Shown piece after piece: positions 33,640 to 43,163 of a stretch of DNA of 64,000 nucleotides. Every line of letters starts with the position of its first letter. Positions within the stretch are counted from its first letter, which is position 1. The translations under genes and the position numbers were made by a program. The DNA lies in assembly GCF_000783395.1 (NCBI RefSeq), contig NZ_JSFK01000021.1:62001-126000 (forward strand), in the 5' to 3' direction. A model generated the notes under the pieces. The model was not told the origin of the DNA. It saw only the letters and a program-made list of their open reading frames with translations, and made no database searches. Source of the DNA: Pseudomonas chlororaphis. Its GTDB lineage: Bacteria; Pseudomonadota; Gammaproteobacteria; Pseudomonadales; Pseudomonadaceae.

Positions 33640-36031
33640 CCATCACGGCGTAGAGAAAACTCAAGCTGAACTGGCCGAATTGTTCGCCAAGGACCTGACC
33701 TCCGGTGTCGGCCGCAGCGTCAAGCACGACAGCGCCGCCAAGCACGTGTCCGGTGAAGCGCAGTACATCGATGACCGTCTGGAATTTCCGAACCAGTTGC
33801 ATCTGTACGCACGCATGTCGGACCGCGCCCACGCGAAAATCATCAGCATCGACACCTCGCCGTGCTATGCCTTCGAAGGCGTACGCATCGCCATCACCCA
33901 CGAAGACGTGCCGGGTCTGAAAGACATCGGCCCGTTGATGCCGGGCGACCCGCTGCTGGCCATCGATGACGTGCAATTCGTCGGTCAACCGGTGCTCGCC
34001 GTCGCGGCGAAAGACCTGGAAACCGCGCGCAAAGCCGCGATGGCCGCGATCATCGAATACGAAGATCTCGAACCCGTGCTCGACGTGGTTGAAGCCCTGC
34101 GCAAACGCCACTTCGTGCTCGACAGCCACACCCACCAGCGCGGCGATTCGGCTTCTGCGCTGGCAACGGCTGAACACCGCATCCAAGGCACGCTGCACAT
34201 CGGCGGTCAGGAACACTTCTATCTGGAGACGCAAATCTCCTCGGTGATGCCGACCGAAGACGGCGGCATGATCGTTTACTGCTCGACGCAGAACCCGACC
34301 GAAGTGCAGAAACTGGTCGCCGAAGTGCTCGACGTGTCGATGAACAAAATCGTCGTCGACATGCGCCGCATGGGCGGTGGTTTCGGTGGCAAGGAAACTC
34401 AGGCTGCCAGCCCGGCATGCCTGTGCGCGGTGGTTGCGCACCTCACCGGTCAGCCGACCAAGATGCGCCTGCCGCGCGTTGAAGACATGCTGATGACCGG
34501 CAAACGTCACCCGTTCTACGTCGAATACGACGTTGGCTTCGACAGCACCGGCCGCCTGCACGGGATCAACATGGACCTGGCCGGCAACTGCGGCTGCTCG
34601 CCGGACTTGTCCGCCTCGATCGTTGACCGCGCGATGTTCCACTCGGACAACTCGTACTACCTGGGCGATGCGACCATCAACGGTCACCGCTGCAAGACCA
34701 ACACCGCGTCGAACACCGCTTACCGTGGTTTCGGTGGCCCGCAAGGCATGGTCGCGATCGAAGAAGTGATGGACGCGATTGCCCGTCACCTGCAACTCGA
34801 TCCGCTGGCTGTGCGCAAGGCCAACTACTACGGTAAGACCGAGCGCAACGTCACCCATTACTACCAGACCGTCGAGCACAACATGCTCGAAGAGATGACC
34901 GCCGAACTGGAAGAAAGCAGCCAGTACCACGAGCGCCGCGAAGCGATCCGGCGCTACAACGCCAACAGCCCGATCCTGAAAAAAGGCCTGGCGCTGACCC
35001 CGGTGAAATTCGGCATTTCCTTCACCGCGAGCTTCCTGAACCAGGCCGGCGCGCTGATCCACATCTACACCGACGGCAGCATCCATCTGAATCACGGCGG
35101 TACGGAAATGGGCCAAGGCCTGAACACCAAAGTCGCGCAAGTCGTGGCCGAAGTGTTCCAGGTGGAAATCGACCGCGTGCAGATCACCGCGACCAACACC
35201 GACAAGGTGCCGAACACCTCGCCGACAGCGGCGTCCAGCGGTGCCGACTTGAACGGTAAAGCGGCGCAGAACGCAGCGGAAATCATCAAGAAACGCCTGA
35301 TCGAATTCGCTGCGCGTCACTTCAAAGTCACTGAAGAAGACGTTGAATTCCACAACGGTCACGTTCGGGTTCGCGACCATATTCTGACTTTTGAAGCGCT
35401 GATCCAGCAGGCGTATTTCAATCAGGTGTCGCTGTCGAGCACCGGCTTCTACAAGACCCCGAAAATCTACTACGACCGCAGTCAGGCCCGTGGCCGTCCG
35501 TTCTACTACTTCGCCTTCGGCGCGGCGTGCTGCGAAGTGATCGTCGACACCCTGACCGGCGAGTACAAGATGCTGCGCACCGACATTCTTCACGACGTCG
35601 GCGCCTCGTTGAACCCGTCCATCGACATCGGTCAGGTCGAGGGTGGTTTCATTCAGGGCATGGGCTGGCTGACCATGGAAGAGTTGGTCTGGAACAACAA
35701 AGGCAAGCTGATGACCAACGGCCCGGCCAGCTACAAGATCCCGGCGGTGGCGGACATGCCGCTCGACCTGCGGGTCAAGCTGGTGGAAAACCGCAAGAAC
35801 CCGGAAGACACGGTGTTCCATTCCAAGGCTGTCGGTGAACCGCCGTTCATGCTCGGGATTGCGTCGTGGTGTGCGATCAAGGATGCGGTGGCGAGCCTCG
35901 GTGATTACAAGCATCAGCCGCAGATCGATGCGCCGGCGACACCGGAGCGCGTGTTGTGGGGGTGTGAGCAGATGCGTCAGCTCAAGACTGTGAAAGCGGT
36001 CGAGGCTGAAACCGAATTGGCTCCGCTCTAA
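33632..36031 (+). CDS. xdhB: Xanthine dehydrogenase large subunit (molybdopterin)
   Basis: XdhB binds the molybdenum cofactor and oxidises hypoxanthine and xanthine to urate. The 799-residue protein has the family motifs RMGGGFGGKETQA, NTAYRGFGGPQGMVAIEE and GTEMGQGLNTKVAQV. SKAVGEPPFMLG supplies the catalytic glutamate of the molybdenum hydroxylase active site. Length and order are standard. A REP doublet separates it from xdhC, but the three genes probably belong to one unit. Confidence 0.97.
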   Translation: MSNHHGVEKTQAELAELFAKDLTSGVGRSVKHDSAAKHVSGEAQYIDDRLEFPNQLHLYARMSDRAHAKIISIDTSPCYAFEGVRIAITHEDVPGLKDIGPLMPGDPLLAIDDVQFVGQPVLAVAAKDLETARKAAMAAIIEYEDLEPVLDVVEALRKRHFVLDSHTHQRGDSASALATAEHRIQGTLHIGGQEHFYLETQISSVMPTEDGGMIVYCSTQNPTEVQKLVAEVLDVSMNKIVVDMRRMGGGFGGKETQAASPACLCAVVAHLTGQPTKMRLPRVEDMLMTGKRHPFYVEYDVGFDSTGRLHGINMDLAGNCGCSPDLSASIVDRAMFHSDNSYYLGDATINGHRCKTNTASNTAYRGFGGPQGMVAIEEVMDAIARHLQLDPLAVRKANYYGKTERNVTHYYQTVEHNMLEEMTAELEESSQYHERREAIRRYNANSPILKKGLALTPVKFGISFTASFLNQAGALIHIYTDGSIHLNHGGTEMGQGLNTKVAQVVAEVFQVEIDRVQITATNTDKVPNTSPTAASSGADLNGKAAQNAAEIIKKRLIEFAARHFKVTEEDVEFHNGHVRVRDHILTFEALIQQAYFNQVSLSSTGFYKTPKIYYDRSQARGRPFYYFAFGAACCEVIVDTLTGEYKMLRTDILHDVGASLNPSIDIGQVEGGFIQGMGWLTMEELVWNNKGKLMTNGPASYKIPAVADMPLDLRVKLVENRKNPEDTVFHSKAVGEPPFMLGIASWCAIKDAVASLGDYKHQPQIDAPATPERVLWGCEQMRQLKTVKAVEAETELAPL

Positions 36032-36047
36032 CGACCGAGGCGCGGCC

Positions 36048-36139
36048 AATCGCTGGCAAGCCAGCTCCCACAGGTTTTTGTGGTGTTTAACCGATATGCG
36101 TTACACCGCAGATCCTGTGGGAGCTGGCTTGCCAGCGAA
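36048..36139. repeat. REP doublet (REPIN), GCTGGCTTGCCAGC type
   Basis: ATCGCTGGCAAGCCAGCTCC and its inverted copy lie 17 bases after the xdhB stop. It is the only REP doublet of this type in the window inside a probable operon (xdhB-xdhC). It could lower downstream expression or protect the upstream mRNA. Confidence 0.92.
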
Positions 36140-36176
36140 GAGGCCCGAACAGACAACGATGTTGTAGGGGTGAACT

Positions 36177-37034
36177 ATGTACAACTGGATCGACGCCCTC
36201 GCCGACCTGCAGAACCAGGGCGAGCCCTGTGTGCTGGTGACGATCATCGAAGAACTCGGCTCGACGCCACGCAACGCCGGCTCGAAAATGGTTATCAGCG
36301 CGAACCGGAGCTTCGACACCATTGGTGGCGGGCATCTGGAATACAAAGCCATGCAGATCGCCCGCGAGATGCTCGCCAGCGGTAAGCAGGACACCCATCT
36401 GGAGCGCTTCAGCCTCGGCGCCAGCCTGGGCCAGTGCTGCGGCGGCGCCACCGTGTTGCTGTTCGAACCGATGGGCCAGGTGCAGGCACAGATCGCCGTG
36501 TTCGGTGCCGGCCATGTTGGCCGCGCCCTCGTGCCATTGCTCGCCAGCCTCCCCTGCCGGGTGCGCTGGATCGATTCGCGCGAGGCCGAATTCCCCGAAC
36601 ACGTCCCCCACGGCGTGCGTAAAATCGTTTCCGAAGAGCCTGTGGATGAAATCGATGAGCTGCCCGCCGGCAGTTATTGCATCGTCATGACCCACAACCA
36701 TCAACTCGACCTTGAACTCACTGCTGCGATCCTCAAGCGCAACGACTTCGCATACTTCGGCCTGATCGGTTCGAAGACCAAACGGGCGAAGTTCGAACAC
36801 CGTTTGCGTGATCGCGGTTTCGACAGCGGCGTCGTGCAACGCATGCGCTGCCCGATGGGCATTGGCGAAGTCAAAGGCAAACTGCCTGTGGAAATCGCCA
36901 TCTCCATCGCCGGCGAAATCATCGCCACCTACAACGCCAACTTCGGCCAGCAGACTGCCAGCGCCGAACCGATTGCCAAACTGCTGCCGGTTTCGCGGCG
37001 CAGTCAGGCGACCAAACTCAAAGCCTCAAACTGA
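36177..37034 (+). CDS. xdhC: Xanthine dehydrogenase accessory protein XdhC
   Basis: XdhC binds and sulfurates the molybdenum cofactor and delivers it to XdhB. The 285-residue protein has the N-terminal XdhC segment (EPCVLVTIIEELGSTPRNAGSKMV) with QCCGGATVLLFEP near residue 81. A Rossmann-type domain follows (IAVFGAGHVGRALVPLLASLPCRVRWID), and FGLIGSKTKRAKF is conserved downstream. It lies 13 bases before guaD, so the two are co-transcribed. Confidence 0.95.
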   Translation: MYNWIDALADLQNQGEPCVLVTIIEELGSTPRNAGSKMVISANRSFDTIGGGHLEYKAMQIAREMLASGKQDTHLERFSLGASLGQCCGGATVLLFEPMGQVQAQIAVFGAGHVGRALVPLLASLPCRVRWIDSREAEFPEHVPHGVRKIVSEEPVDEIDELPAGSYCIVMTHNHQLDLELTAAILKRNDFAYFGLIGSKTKRAKFEHRLRDRGFDSGVVQRMRCPMGIGEVKGKLPVEIAISIAGEIIATYNANFGQQTASAEPIAKLLPVSRRSQATKLKASN

Positions 37035-37047
37035 TTAGAGAACCCTC

Positions 37048-38352
37048 ATGCCTCTGACTCGCAAAGCCTACCGCGCCGCCATCCTGCACAGCATCGCCGA
37101 CCCCGCCGAAGTCGGGATCGAAGCCTCCTACGAATATTTCGAGGATGGCCTGCTGGTGGTCGATGGCGGCAAGATCAGCGCCCTTGGCCACGCCAGCGAA
37201 CTATTGCCGACCCTGCCGGCGGACATCGAAATCGAGCACTACCAGGACGCGTTGATCACTCCGGGCTTCATCGACACCCACATTCACCTGCCGCAAACCG
37301 GCATGGTTGGTGCCTACGGCGAGCAACTGCTCGACTGGCTCAATACCTACACTTTCCCGTGCGAAAGCCAGTTCGGTGACAAGGCTCACGCCGACGACGT
37401 TGCGGATATTTTCATCAAGGAACTGCTGCGCAACGGCACCACCACCGCGCTGGTCTTCGGCAGCGTACATCCGCAGTCGGTGAACTCGTTCTTCGAAGCC
37501 GCCGAGAAGCTCGACCTGCGGATGATCGCCGGCAAGGTGATGATGGACCGCAACGCCCCGGACTATCTGACCGACACCGCTGAATCGAGCTACGTTGAAA
37601 GCAAAGCGCTGATCGAGCGTTGGCACGGCAAGGGTCGCCTGCACTACGCGGTGACCCCCCGTTTCGCGCCGACCAGCACCCCGGAACAGCTGACCCTCGC
37701 CGGGCAACTGCTGACCGAATACCCGGATCTGTACATGCAGACCCACATCAGCGAAAACCTCAAGGAAATCGAGTGGGTCAAGGAGCTGTTCCCGGAGCGC
37801 AAAGGCTACCTCGACGTTTACGACCACTACCAACTGCTCGGCGAGCGCTCGGTGTTCGCCCACGGTGTGCACCTGTGCGACGACGAATGCGCGCGACTGG
37901 CAGAAACCGGCTCGGCGATCTCGTTCTGCCCGACGTCGAACCTCTTCCTCGGCAGTGGCTTGTTCAACCTGCCGATGGCCGAGAAACACAAACTCAATGT
38001 CGGTCTGGGCACTGACGTCGGTGGCGGCACCAGTTTCTCGCTGCTGCAGACGCTGAACGAAGCGTACAAAGTGATGCAGTTGCAAGGTGCACGCCTGAGC
38101 CCGTTCAAGTCGCTGTATCTGGCGACCCTGGGCGGCGCGCGGGCGCTGCGTCTGGAAGACAAGATTGGCAACCTGCAACCGGGTTCCGACGCTGACTTCC
38201 TGGTGCTGGATTACAACGCCACGCCGCTGCTGAGCTATCGCTTGAAGCAGGCCAATAACATTGCCGAGACGTTGTTTGTGTTGATGACGCTGGGCGATGA
38301 CCGCACGGTGCAGCAGACGTATGCGGCGGGTGCACTGGTGCATCAGCGCTGA
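37048..38352 (+). CDS. guaD: Guanine deaminase
   Basis: GuaD hydrolyses guanine to xanthine, feeding xanthine dehydrogenase encoded just upstream. The 434-residue amidohydrolase has the zinc-binding FIDTHIHLPQTGMVGAYGEQLLDWLNTY. Further metal and active-site residues are in MQTHISENLKE, FAHGVHLCDDE and GLGTDVGGGTSFS. Length is standard. A strong terminator follows, so guaD ends the purine degradation unit. Confidence 0.96.
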   Translation: MPLTRKAYRAAILHSIADPAEVGIEASYEYFEDGLLVVDGGKISALGHASELLPTLPADIEIEHYQDALITPGFIDTHIHLPQTGMVGAYGEQLLDWLNTYTFPCESQFGDKAHADDVADIFIKELLRNGTTTALVFGSVHPQSVNSFFEAAEKLDLRMIAGKVMMDRNAPDYLTDTAESSYVESKALIERWHGKGRLHYAVTPRFAPTSTPEQLTLAGQLLTEYPDLYMQTHISENLKEIEWVKELFPERKGYLDVYDHYQLLGERSVFAHGVHLCDDECARLAETGSAISFCPTSNLFLGSGLFNLPMAEKHKLNVGLGTDVGGGTSFSLLQTLNEAYKVMQLQGARLSPFKSLYLATLGGARALRLEDKIGNLQPGSDADFLVLDYNATPLLSYRLKQANNIAETLFVLMTLGDDRTVQQTYAAGALVHQR

Positions 38353-38371
38353 GTTTTTTCTAAGGCATAAA

Positions 38372-38407
38372 AAATCCCCCGGTACTTTTCAGTCCGGGGG
38401 ATTTTTA
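38372..38407 (+). terminator. Intrinsic terminator of xdhABC-guaD
   Basis: AATCCCCCGG and CCGGGGGATT form a 10-bp perfect stem with a 10-base loop, followed by TTTTA and preceded by a run of A. It lies 20 bases after the guaD stop. Confidence 0.92.
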
Positions 38408-38424
38408 TTGCCTGTCAGATTGCT

Positions 38425-38516
38425 ATCGCTGGCAAGCCAGCTCCCACAGGGATTTGTGGGGTTTACCAAATCTGCGATACACCGAGAAACCTGTGGGAGC
38501 TGGCTTGCCAGCGATT
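38425..38516. repeat. REP doublet (REPIN), GCTGGCTTGCCAGC type
   Basis: ATCGCTGGCAAGCCAGCTCC and its inverted copy lie between the convergent guaD and GntR genes, directly after the guaD terminator. Confidence 0.93.
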
Positions 38517-38534
38517 GGGGCGACTCGGTCTGAC

Positions 38535-39299
38535 TTATAGCTTGGCGCTCGGGCGCCCCGGCTTCTTGGTCTGCAACAAATGCGAGAACACCGCATGCAG
38601 ATCATCCGACGCGCCTTCCTCGTCGAGGTTGAGCTTGCTGTCGATGTGATCCATGTGATGCATCATCAGATTCACCGCCAACTCGCCGTCGCGCTTCTCG
38701 ATCGCGTCGATCAACTGGGTGTGTTCGTCGTACGAGCAGTGCGAACGGTTGCCGCTTTCATACTGAGCGATGATCAGCGATGTCTGCGATACCAGGCTGC
38801 GCTGGAAGCTGATCAACGGAGCGTTCATCGCCGCTTCCGCCAGTTTCAGGTGGAACTCGCCCGACAGACGAATACCGGCGCCGCGATCGCCACGGGAGAA
38901 GCTGTCGCGTTCATCGTTGACCATCTGGCGCAGCTCGGCGATCTGCTCAGCGGTGGCGTGTTGCACGGCCAGCTCTGTGATCGCGCGTTCGACCAGACGA
39001 CGGGCGAGAAACACCTGACGCGCCTCTTCAACACTCGGGCTGGCAACCACGGCGCCACGGTTCGGCCGCAACAGCACCACACCTTCATGGGCCAGACGCG
39101 AGAGCGCGCGGCGAATGATGGTGCGGCTGACCCCGAAGATTTCCCCCAGCGCTTCTTCGCTCAATTTTGTGCCGGGCGCCAGACGCTGCTCGAGGATGGC
39201 CTCGAAGATATGCGCGTAGACAATATCGTCCTGGGTTCCGCTGCGGCCGGCTTTGCCTGCTCGCGGTTGTTTCTTGAGGGGTTGCAACTGTTCGTTCAT
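38535..39299 (-). CDS. GntR-family transcriptional regulator (FCD type)
   Basis: This 254-residue regulator has a short basic N-terminal tail (LKKQPRAGKAGR), a winged helix (IFEAILEQRLAPGTKLSEEALGEIFGVSRTIIRRALSRLAHEGVVLL) and a helical FCD ligand domain with histidines suited to a metal site (HLKLAEAA, HTQLIDAI, HHMDHID). ATG 39299 is chosen; the longer frame to 39455 runs through the promoter and repeat. It may control the neighbouring purine or BenE-type genes. An ATTGT-N2-ACAAT palindrome lies upstream. Confidence 0.9.
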   Translation of the reverse strand: MNEQLQPLKKQPRAGKAGRSGTQDDIVYAHIFEAILEQRLAPGTKLSEEALGEIFGVSRTIIRRALSRLAHEGVVLLRPNRGAVVASPSVEEARQVFLARRLVERAITELAVQHATAEQIAELRQMVNDERDSFSRGDRGAGIRLSGEFHLKLAEAAMNAPLISFQRSLVSQTSLIIAQYESGNRSHCSYDEHTQLIDAIEKRDGELAVNLMMHHMDHIDSKLNLDEEGASDDLHAVFSHLLQTKKPGRPSAKL

Positions 39300-39391
39300 G
39301 GGCACTCGAGTCGGGAGAACTGCGGCGAATAGACCGTGACTGTAATACGGCACAGTAGGTCGCTGGCAAGTATCGCGTAAAAAACAGCGCG

Positions 39392-39403
39392 ATTGTACAC
39401 AAT
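39392..39403 (+). promoter_or_regulatory. ATTGT-AC-ACAAT palindrome, probable GntR operator
   Basis: ATTGT and ACAAT are inverted halves around a 2-base centre, containing the GT...AC core usual for FCD-type GntR operators. It lies 93 bases before the GntR start, so autoregulation is the simplest reading. Confidence 0.5.
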
Positions 39404-39516
39404 GGAAGGTGGCAACACGACTGTACGGCTGTTTGTGACTTCGGCTGTATTGCAACGATCCGTTACGATTGAGTTTAGGCTTGTTCGCAGAATCCGCCGC
39501 CAGAACACCGCCTCCC

Positions 39517-39602
39517 CTGTAGGAGCTGCCGAAGGCTGCGATCTTTTGACTTTGATTTTAAGAAGCAAGATCAACAGATCGCAGCCTTCGGCAACTCCTA
39601 CA
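39517..39602. repeat. REP doublet, GATCGCAGCCTTCGGCAGC family
   Basis: GTAGGAGCTGCCGAAGGCTG on the left and its inverted partner GATCGCAGCCTTCGGCAACT on the right. The spacer is AT-rich. It sits in the intergenic region before the BenE-type gene. Confidence 0.88.
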
Positions 39603-39653
39603 AGGGTTTGCGTCATGGCGGACATCTTCATTGGTATAAGGAACACCGCCGTC

Positions 39654-40844
39654 ATGAACGACGCCACGCACACTCAACTGCGCCCACTGGCCGACACTTC
39701 GCCTTCAGCCATCGTCGCCGGGTTCATCGCGATGATGACCGGCTACACCAGCTCGCTGGTGCTGATGTTCCAGGCCGGGCAAGCGGCGGGCCTGACCAGT
39801 GGGCAGATTTCTTCGTGGATCTGGGCAATTTCCATCGGCATGGCGGTGTGTTCGATCGGCCTCTCGCTACGTTATCGCACGCCAATCACCATCGCCTGGT
39901 CGACACCGGGCGCAGCGTTGCTGATCACCAGCCTCGGCGGCGTCAGTTATGGCGAGGCCATTGGCGCCTACATCACCTGCGCCGTACTGGTGACCATTTG
40001 CGGGCTGACCGGCAGCTTCGAACGGCTGGTGAAAAAGATCCCGGCTTCACTGGCGGCAGCATTGCTGGCGGGCATTCTGTTCAAGATCGGCAGCGAAATC
40101 TTTGTCGCCGCGCAGCACCGTACCGGGCTGGTGTTGGGCATGTTCTTCACCTATTTAGTAGTCAAACGCCTGTCGCCGCGTTATGCCGTGCTCGCCGCAT
40201 TGCTGATCGGCACCGCGCTGTCGGGGTTCATGGGTTTGCTGGATTTCAGCGGTTTCCATCTGGAAGTGGCGACGCCGGTGTGGACCACGCCGCACTTTTC
40301 GCTCGCCGCGACGATCAGCATCGGCATTCCGCTGTTCGTGGTCGCGATGACTTCGCAGAACATGCCCGGTATCGCCGTGTTGCGAGCCGACGGCTACAAC
40401 GTCCCGGCCTCGCCACTGATCACCACCACCGGCATCGCTTCGCTGTTGCTGGCGCCGTTCGGCTCCCACGGCATCAACCTCGCGGCCATCAGCGCGGCGA
40501 TTTGCACCGGGCCGCATGCCCATGAGGATCGCAACAAGCGCTACACCGCTGCGGTCTGGTGCGGGATTTTCTACGGGATTGCCGGGGTGTTCGGCGCCAC
40601 GTTGGCGGCGTTGTTTGCCGCGCTGCCGAAGGAATTGGTGCTGTCGATTGCCGCGCTGGCGCTGTTTGGTTCGATCATCAATGGTTTGAGCATTGCCATG
40701 GCCGAGGTGAAGGAACGGGAGGCGGCGCTGATTACCTTTATGGTCACGGCGTCGGGGCTGACGCTGTTTTCCATTGGTTCGGCATTTTGGGGGATTGTTG
40801 CGGGGGTTTTGACGCTGGTGATTTTGAATTGGCGTAAAGCCTGA
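39654..40844 (+). CDS. BenE-family (benzoate/H+ symporter-like) transporter
   Basis: This 396-residue inner-membrane transporter has about 11-12 hydrophobic segments. The family-typical N-terminal stretch MTGYTSSLVLMFQAGQAAGLTSGQISSWIWAIS is followed by TPGAALL and FVVAMTSQNMPGIAVLRADGY. BenE proteins import benzoate or related aromatics. No benzoate genes are adjacent here, so the substrate is open, and a purine-related substrate is possible from context. ATG 39654 is chosen, with AAGGAA 11 bases upstream; ATG 39615 is an alternative. Confidence 0.88.
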   Translation: MNDATHTQLRPLADTSPSAIVAGFIAMMTGYTSSLVLMFQAGQAAGLTSGQISSWIWAISIGMAVCSIGLSLRYRTPITIAWSTPGAALLITSLGGVSYGEAIGAYITCAVLVTICGLTGSFERLVKKIPASLAAALLAGILFKIGSEIFVAAQHRTGLVLGMFFTYLVVKRLSPRYAVLAALLIGTALSGFMGLLDFSGFHLEVATPVWTTPHFSLAATISIGIPLFVVAMTSQNMPGIAVLRADGYNVPASPLITTTGIASLLLAPFGSHGINLAAISAAICTGPHAHEDRNKRYTAAVWCGIFYGIAGVFGATLAALFAALPKELVLSIAALALFGSIINGLSIAMAEVKEREAALITFMVTASGLTLFSIGSAFWGIVAGVLTLVILNWRKA

Positions 40845-40851
40845 GGTCAAA

Positions 40852-41000
40852 AGCCCCTCACCCTAACCCTCTCCCCGAGGGAGAGGGGACTGACCGTGTT
40901 GTATGCGGGAGTTATAGCGACACGTGATACCGAGTCGAATCAGGTTTTGAACAGCCCATAAATCGGCCCCCTCTCCTTCGGGAGAGGGCTGGGCGGGCGG
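40852..41000. repeat. REP-like inverted pair, CCCTCTCCC family
   Basis: GCCCCTCACCCTAACCCTCT on the left and CTCCTTCGGGAGAGGGCTGG on the right form the facing arms, as at 6970-7125. It lies downstream of the BenE-type gene. Confidence 0.85.
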
Positions 41001-41060
41001 CGTTCCGATGAGGGGTAGCCTCACCACAAATCCCAAACCAAACACCCAAACTCCAGACGA

Positions 41061-41094
41061 AAAAAAACGGCGACCCTCAGGTCGCCGTTTTTTT
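41061..41094. terminator. Bidirectional terminator between benE-type gene and yggL
   Basis: AACGGCGAC, a 6-base loop and GTCGCCGTT form a 9-bp perfect stem flanked by runs of A on the left and T on the right. It serves the convergent BenE-type gene and yggL. Confidence 0.93.
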
Positions 41095-41099
41095 CAGTA

Positions 41100-41444
41100 T
41101 CACTTAGCCGCGTTGATCGGCTTTTCCGGATACCAAACGTCCAGCAACGGGCTGACTTCATACTTGGTCAGCTCGGAGCGGGTTTTCAGCCAGGCTTCAA
41201 CGGCAGCGCGCTGCTCTTCGTTGACCGAGCCACGCTTCTGCAGGCAAACCAGACCGAAGTCGTCGCCGCCAACATAACCCAGACCATTGGCTTCCATGGC
41301 TTCTTTGATGAAGGCTTCGAGGAAAGCGTCAATGGCTTCTTCGGACAAGTCTTCTTTGAAGTCCAGGTTCAGCTCGAAACCCAGCTCTTGAAATTCATCA
41401 ACGCACAGTTTTTTGCGCAGACGCTGGGAACGGTTAGTCGCCAT
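41100..41444 (-). CDS. yggL: YggL family 50S ribosome-associated protein
   Basis: This 114-residue protein of the YggL (DUF469) family shows the family opening NRSQRLRKKLCVDEFQELGFEL and the central GGDDFGLVCLQKRGSVNEEQR. Members are reported to associate with the large ribosomal subunit; a precise role is not clear. ATG 41444 is chosen because upstream in-frame sequence to 41636 overlaps the divergent dacB promoter and is unconserved. The bidirectional terminator follows. Confidence 0.93.
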   Translation of the reverse strand: MATNRSQRLRKKLCVDEFQELGFELNLDFKEDLSEEAIDAFLEAFIKEAMEANGLGYVGGDDFGLVCLQKRGSVNEEQRAAVEAWLKTRSELTKYEVSPLLDVWYPEKPINAAK

Positions 41445-41677
41445 TGGAACAATCCTCTTAAGTATTAACGGCCGGCACTTTACCAGTTTAAGCCGCCGAT
41501 TGCCCGACTCTCTGGCCCCTGAAGCCGACCGCCTGTAAAAAAATAACCTATTGGCCGGCCCCGACAAGGCACAAGCTGTAACACCTTGGGGCATAATGCC
41601 GACACTTTCATGACCGCTGAGGGCTTTTTCATCCATGTCCTCGTTATTTTCCCCTCGACTGTAGGGTTTTATTTCAT

Positions 41678-43138
41678 ATGATCAAATCGTTGCGTCCTCT
41701 TCTTCTCGCCGGCCTTCTTCTGCCGCTGGCTCTGCCTGTTTCTGCTGCCACTATCAATACTTCCCTGACTCCCAACGTTGAAAAAGCCCTCAAGGCGAGC
41801 AAATTGCAGCCCAGCGCCCTGTCGCTGGTGATGGTGCCGCTGGACGGCCCGGGCACGCCGACCGTGTTCAACGCCGACGTGTCGGTCAACCCGGCCTCGA
41901 CCATGAAACTGGTGACCACCTACGCGGCGCTGGAAATGCTCGGCCCCAATCATCAGTGGAAAACCGAGTTCTACACCGACGGCGACCTGAACGGCGGCAT
42001 CCTCAACGGCAACCTCTACCTCAAGGGCGGCGGTGATCCAAAGCTGAACATGGAAAAGCTCTGGCTGCTGATGCGCGACCTGCGCGCCAATGGCGTAACG
42101 CAAATCACCGGTGATCTGATCCTCGACCGCAACTTCTTCGTGCAGCCAGTGCTGCCGGAATTCAACGATGACGGCAATGACGAGAACAAACCGTTCCTGG
42201 TCAAACCCGACTCGCTGCTGGTCAACCTCAAGGCCCTGCGCTTTGTTGCCCGTAACGATAACGGCCGGGTGCTGATCTCGGTAGAGCCGCCGATTGCCAG
42301 CGTGCGCATCGAAAACACTGTCAAAGCGCTGCCTTCCAAACAATGCACCGGCGGTGTGCGCTACAACCCGGTGCCGCAGGCCGATGGCAGCGTGACCGTG
42401 ACCGTAGCAGGCCAGTTGGGCGAAGGCTGCAGCTCGCAGACTTATCTGTCGCTGCTCGATCACGCGACCTACACCGCCGGCGCCGTGCGCGCAATCTGGA
42501 AAGAACTGGGTGGCAGCATTCAGGGCAAGGACCGTCTGGCCTCGACACCGGGCAACGCCAAACTGCTCGCGCGTGCCTACTCGCCGGATCTGGCGGAGAT
42601 CATCCGCGACATCAATAAATACAGTAACAACACCATGGCCCAGCAGTTGTTCCTGAGCCTTGGACAGAAATTCCGTAATGACGCCGACGGCGACGACGCC
42701 AAGGCAGCACAGCGTGTGGTGCGTCAGTGGATGGCGAAAAAGGGCATCACCGCGCCGCATCTGGTGATGGAGAACGGCTCCGGTTTGTCGCGTGCCGAAC
42801 GGGTCAGCGCCCGCGAGATGGCGAGCATGCTGCAAGCCGCCTGGCACAGCCCGTATGCGGCGGAATACATCAGCTCGCTGCCGATTGCCGGTACCGACGG
42901 AACCATGCGCAAGCGTCTGAAGACTACGGCGATGCGCGGTGAGGCGCACGTCAAGACCGGCACCCTGAACACCGTGCGCGCGATCGCCGGCTTCAGCCGT
43001 GACGTCAATGGCAATACCTGGGCGGTGGTGGCGATCCTCAATGACAAGGCGCCGTTTGGTGCATCGTCGGTGCTGGATCAGGTGCTGCTGGATCTGTACA
43101 AACAGCCGAAACTGGCGCAGACCGCTTCGGTTCTGTAA
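41678..43138 (+). CDS. dacB: D-alanyl-D-alanine carboxypeptidase/endopeptidase (PBP4 type)
   Basis: DacB trims and cleaves peptidoglycan cross-links in the periplasm. The 486-residue protein has a signal peptide (MIKSLRPLLLAGLLLPLALPVSAA). The active-site serine motif is S74-T-M-K77 (NPASTMKLVTTY), with YSNNTMAQQ as the SxN motif and HVKTGTLN as the KTG motif. The peptidase S13 insert between the first two motifs is present, so it is PBP4-like rather than PBP5-like. A REP doublet follows. Confidence 0.96.
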   Translation: MIKSLRPLLLAGLLLPLALPVSAATINTSLTPNVEKALKASKLQPSALSLVMVPLDGPGTPTVFNADVSVNPASTMKLVTTYAALEMLGPNHQWKTEFYTDGDLNGGILNGNLYLKGGGDPKLNMEKLWLLMRDLRANGVTQITGDLILDRNFFVQPVLPEFNDDGNDENKPFLVKPDSLLVNLKALRFVARNDNGRVLISVEPPIASVRIENTVKALPSKQCTGGVRYNPVPQADGSVTVTVAGQLGEGCSSQTYLSLLDHATYTAGAVRAIWKELGGSIQGKDRLASTPGNAKLLARAYSPDLAEIIRDINKYSNNTMAQQLFLSLGQKFRNDADGDDAKAAQRVVRQWMAKKGITAPHLVMENGSGLSRAERVSAREMASMLQAAWHSPYAAEYISSLPIAGTDGTMRKRLKTTAMRGEAHVKTGTLNTVRAIAGFSRDVNGNTWAVVAILNDKAPFGASSVLDQVLLDLYKQPKLAQTASVL

Positions 43139-43163
43139 CGCCGTTCAGGCAACATCACAAAAA

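Larger units (their letters stand above)
39300..39653. other. 354-bp divergent intergenic region
   Basis: It holds the promoter of the leftward GntR gene, a palindrome at 39392-39403, a REP doublet at 39517-39602, and the upstream region of the rightward BenE-type gene. No further gene is seen. Confidence 0.6.

Noticed and set aside
33587..36049. An 820-codon minus-strand open frame.
   Set aside because: It mirrors xdhB on the opposite strand and has no family features; xdhB is clearly the gene.
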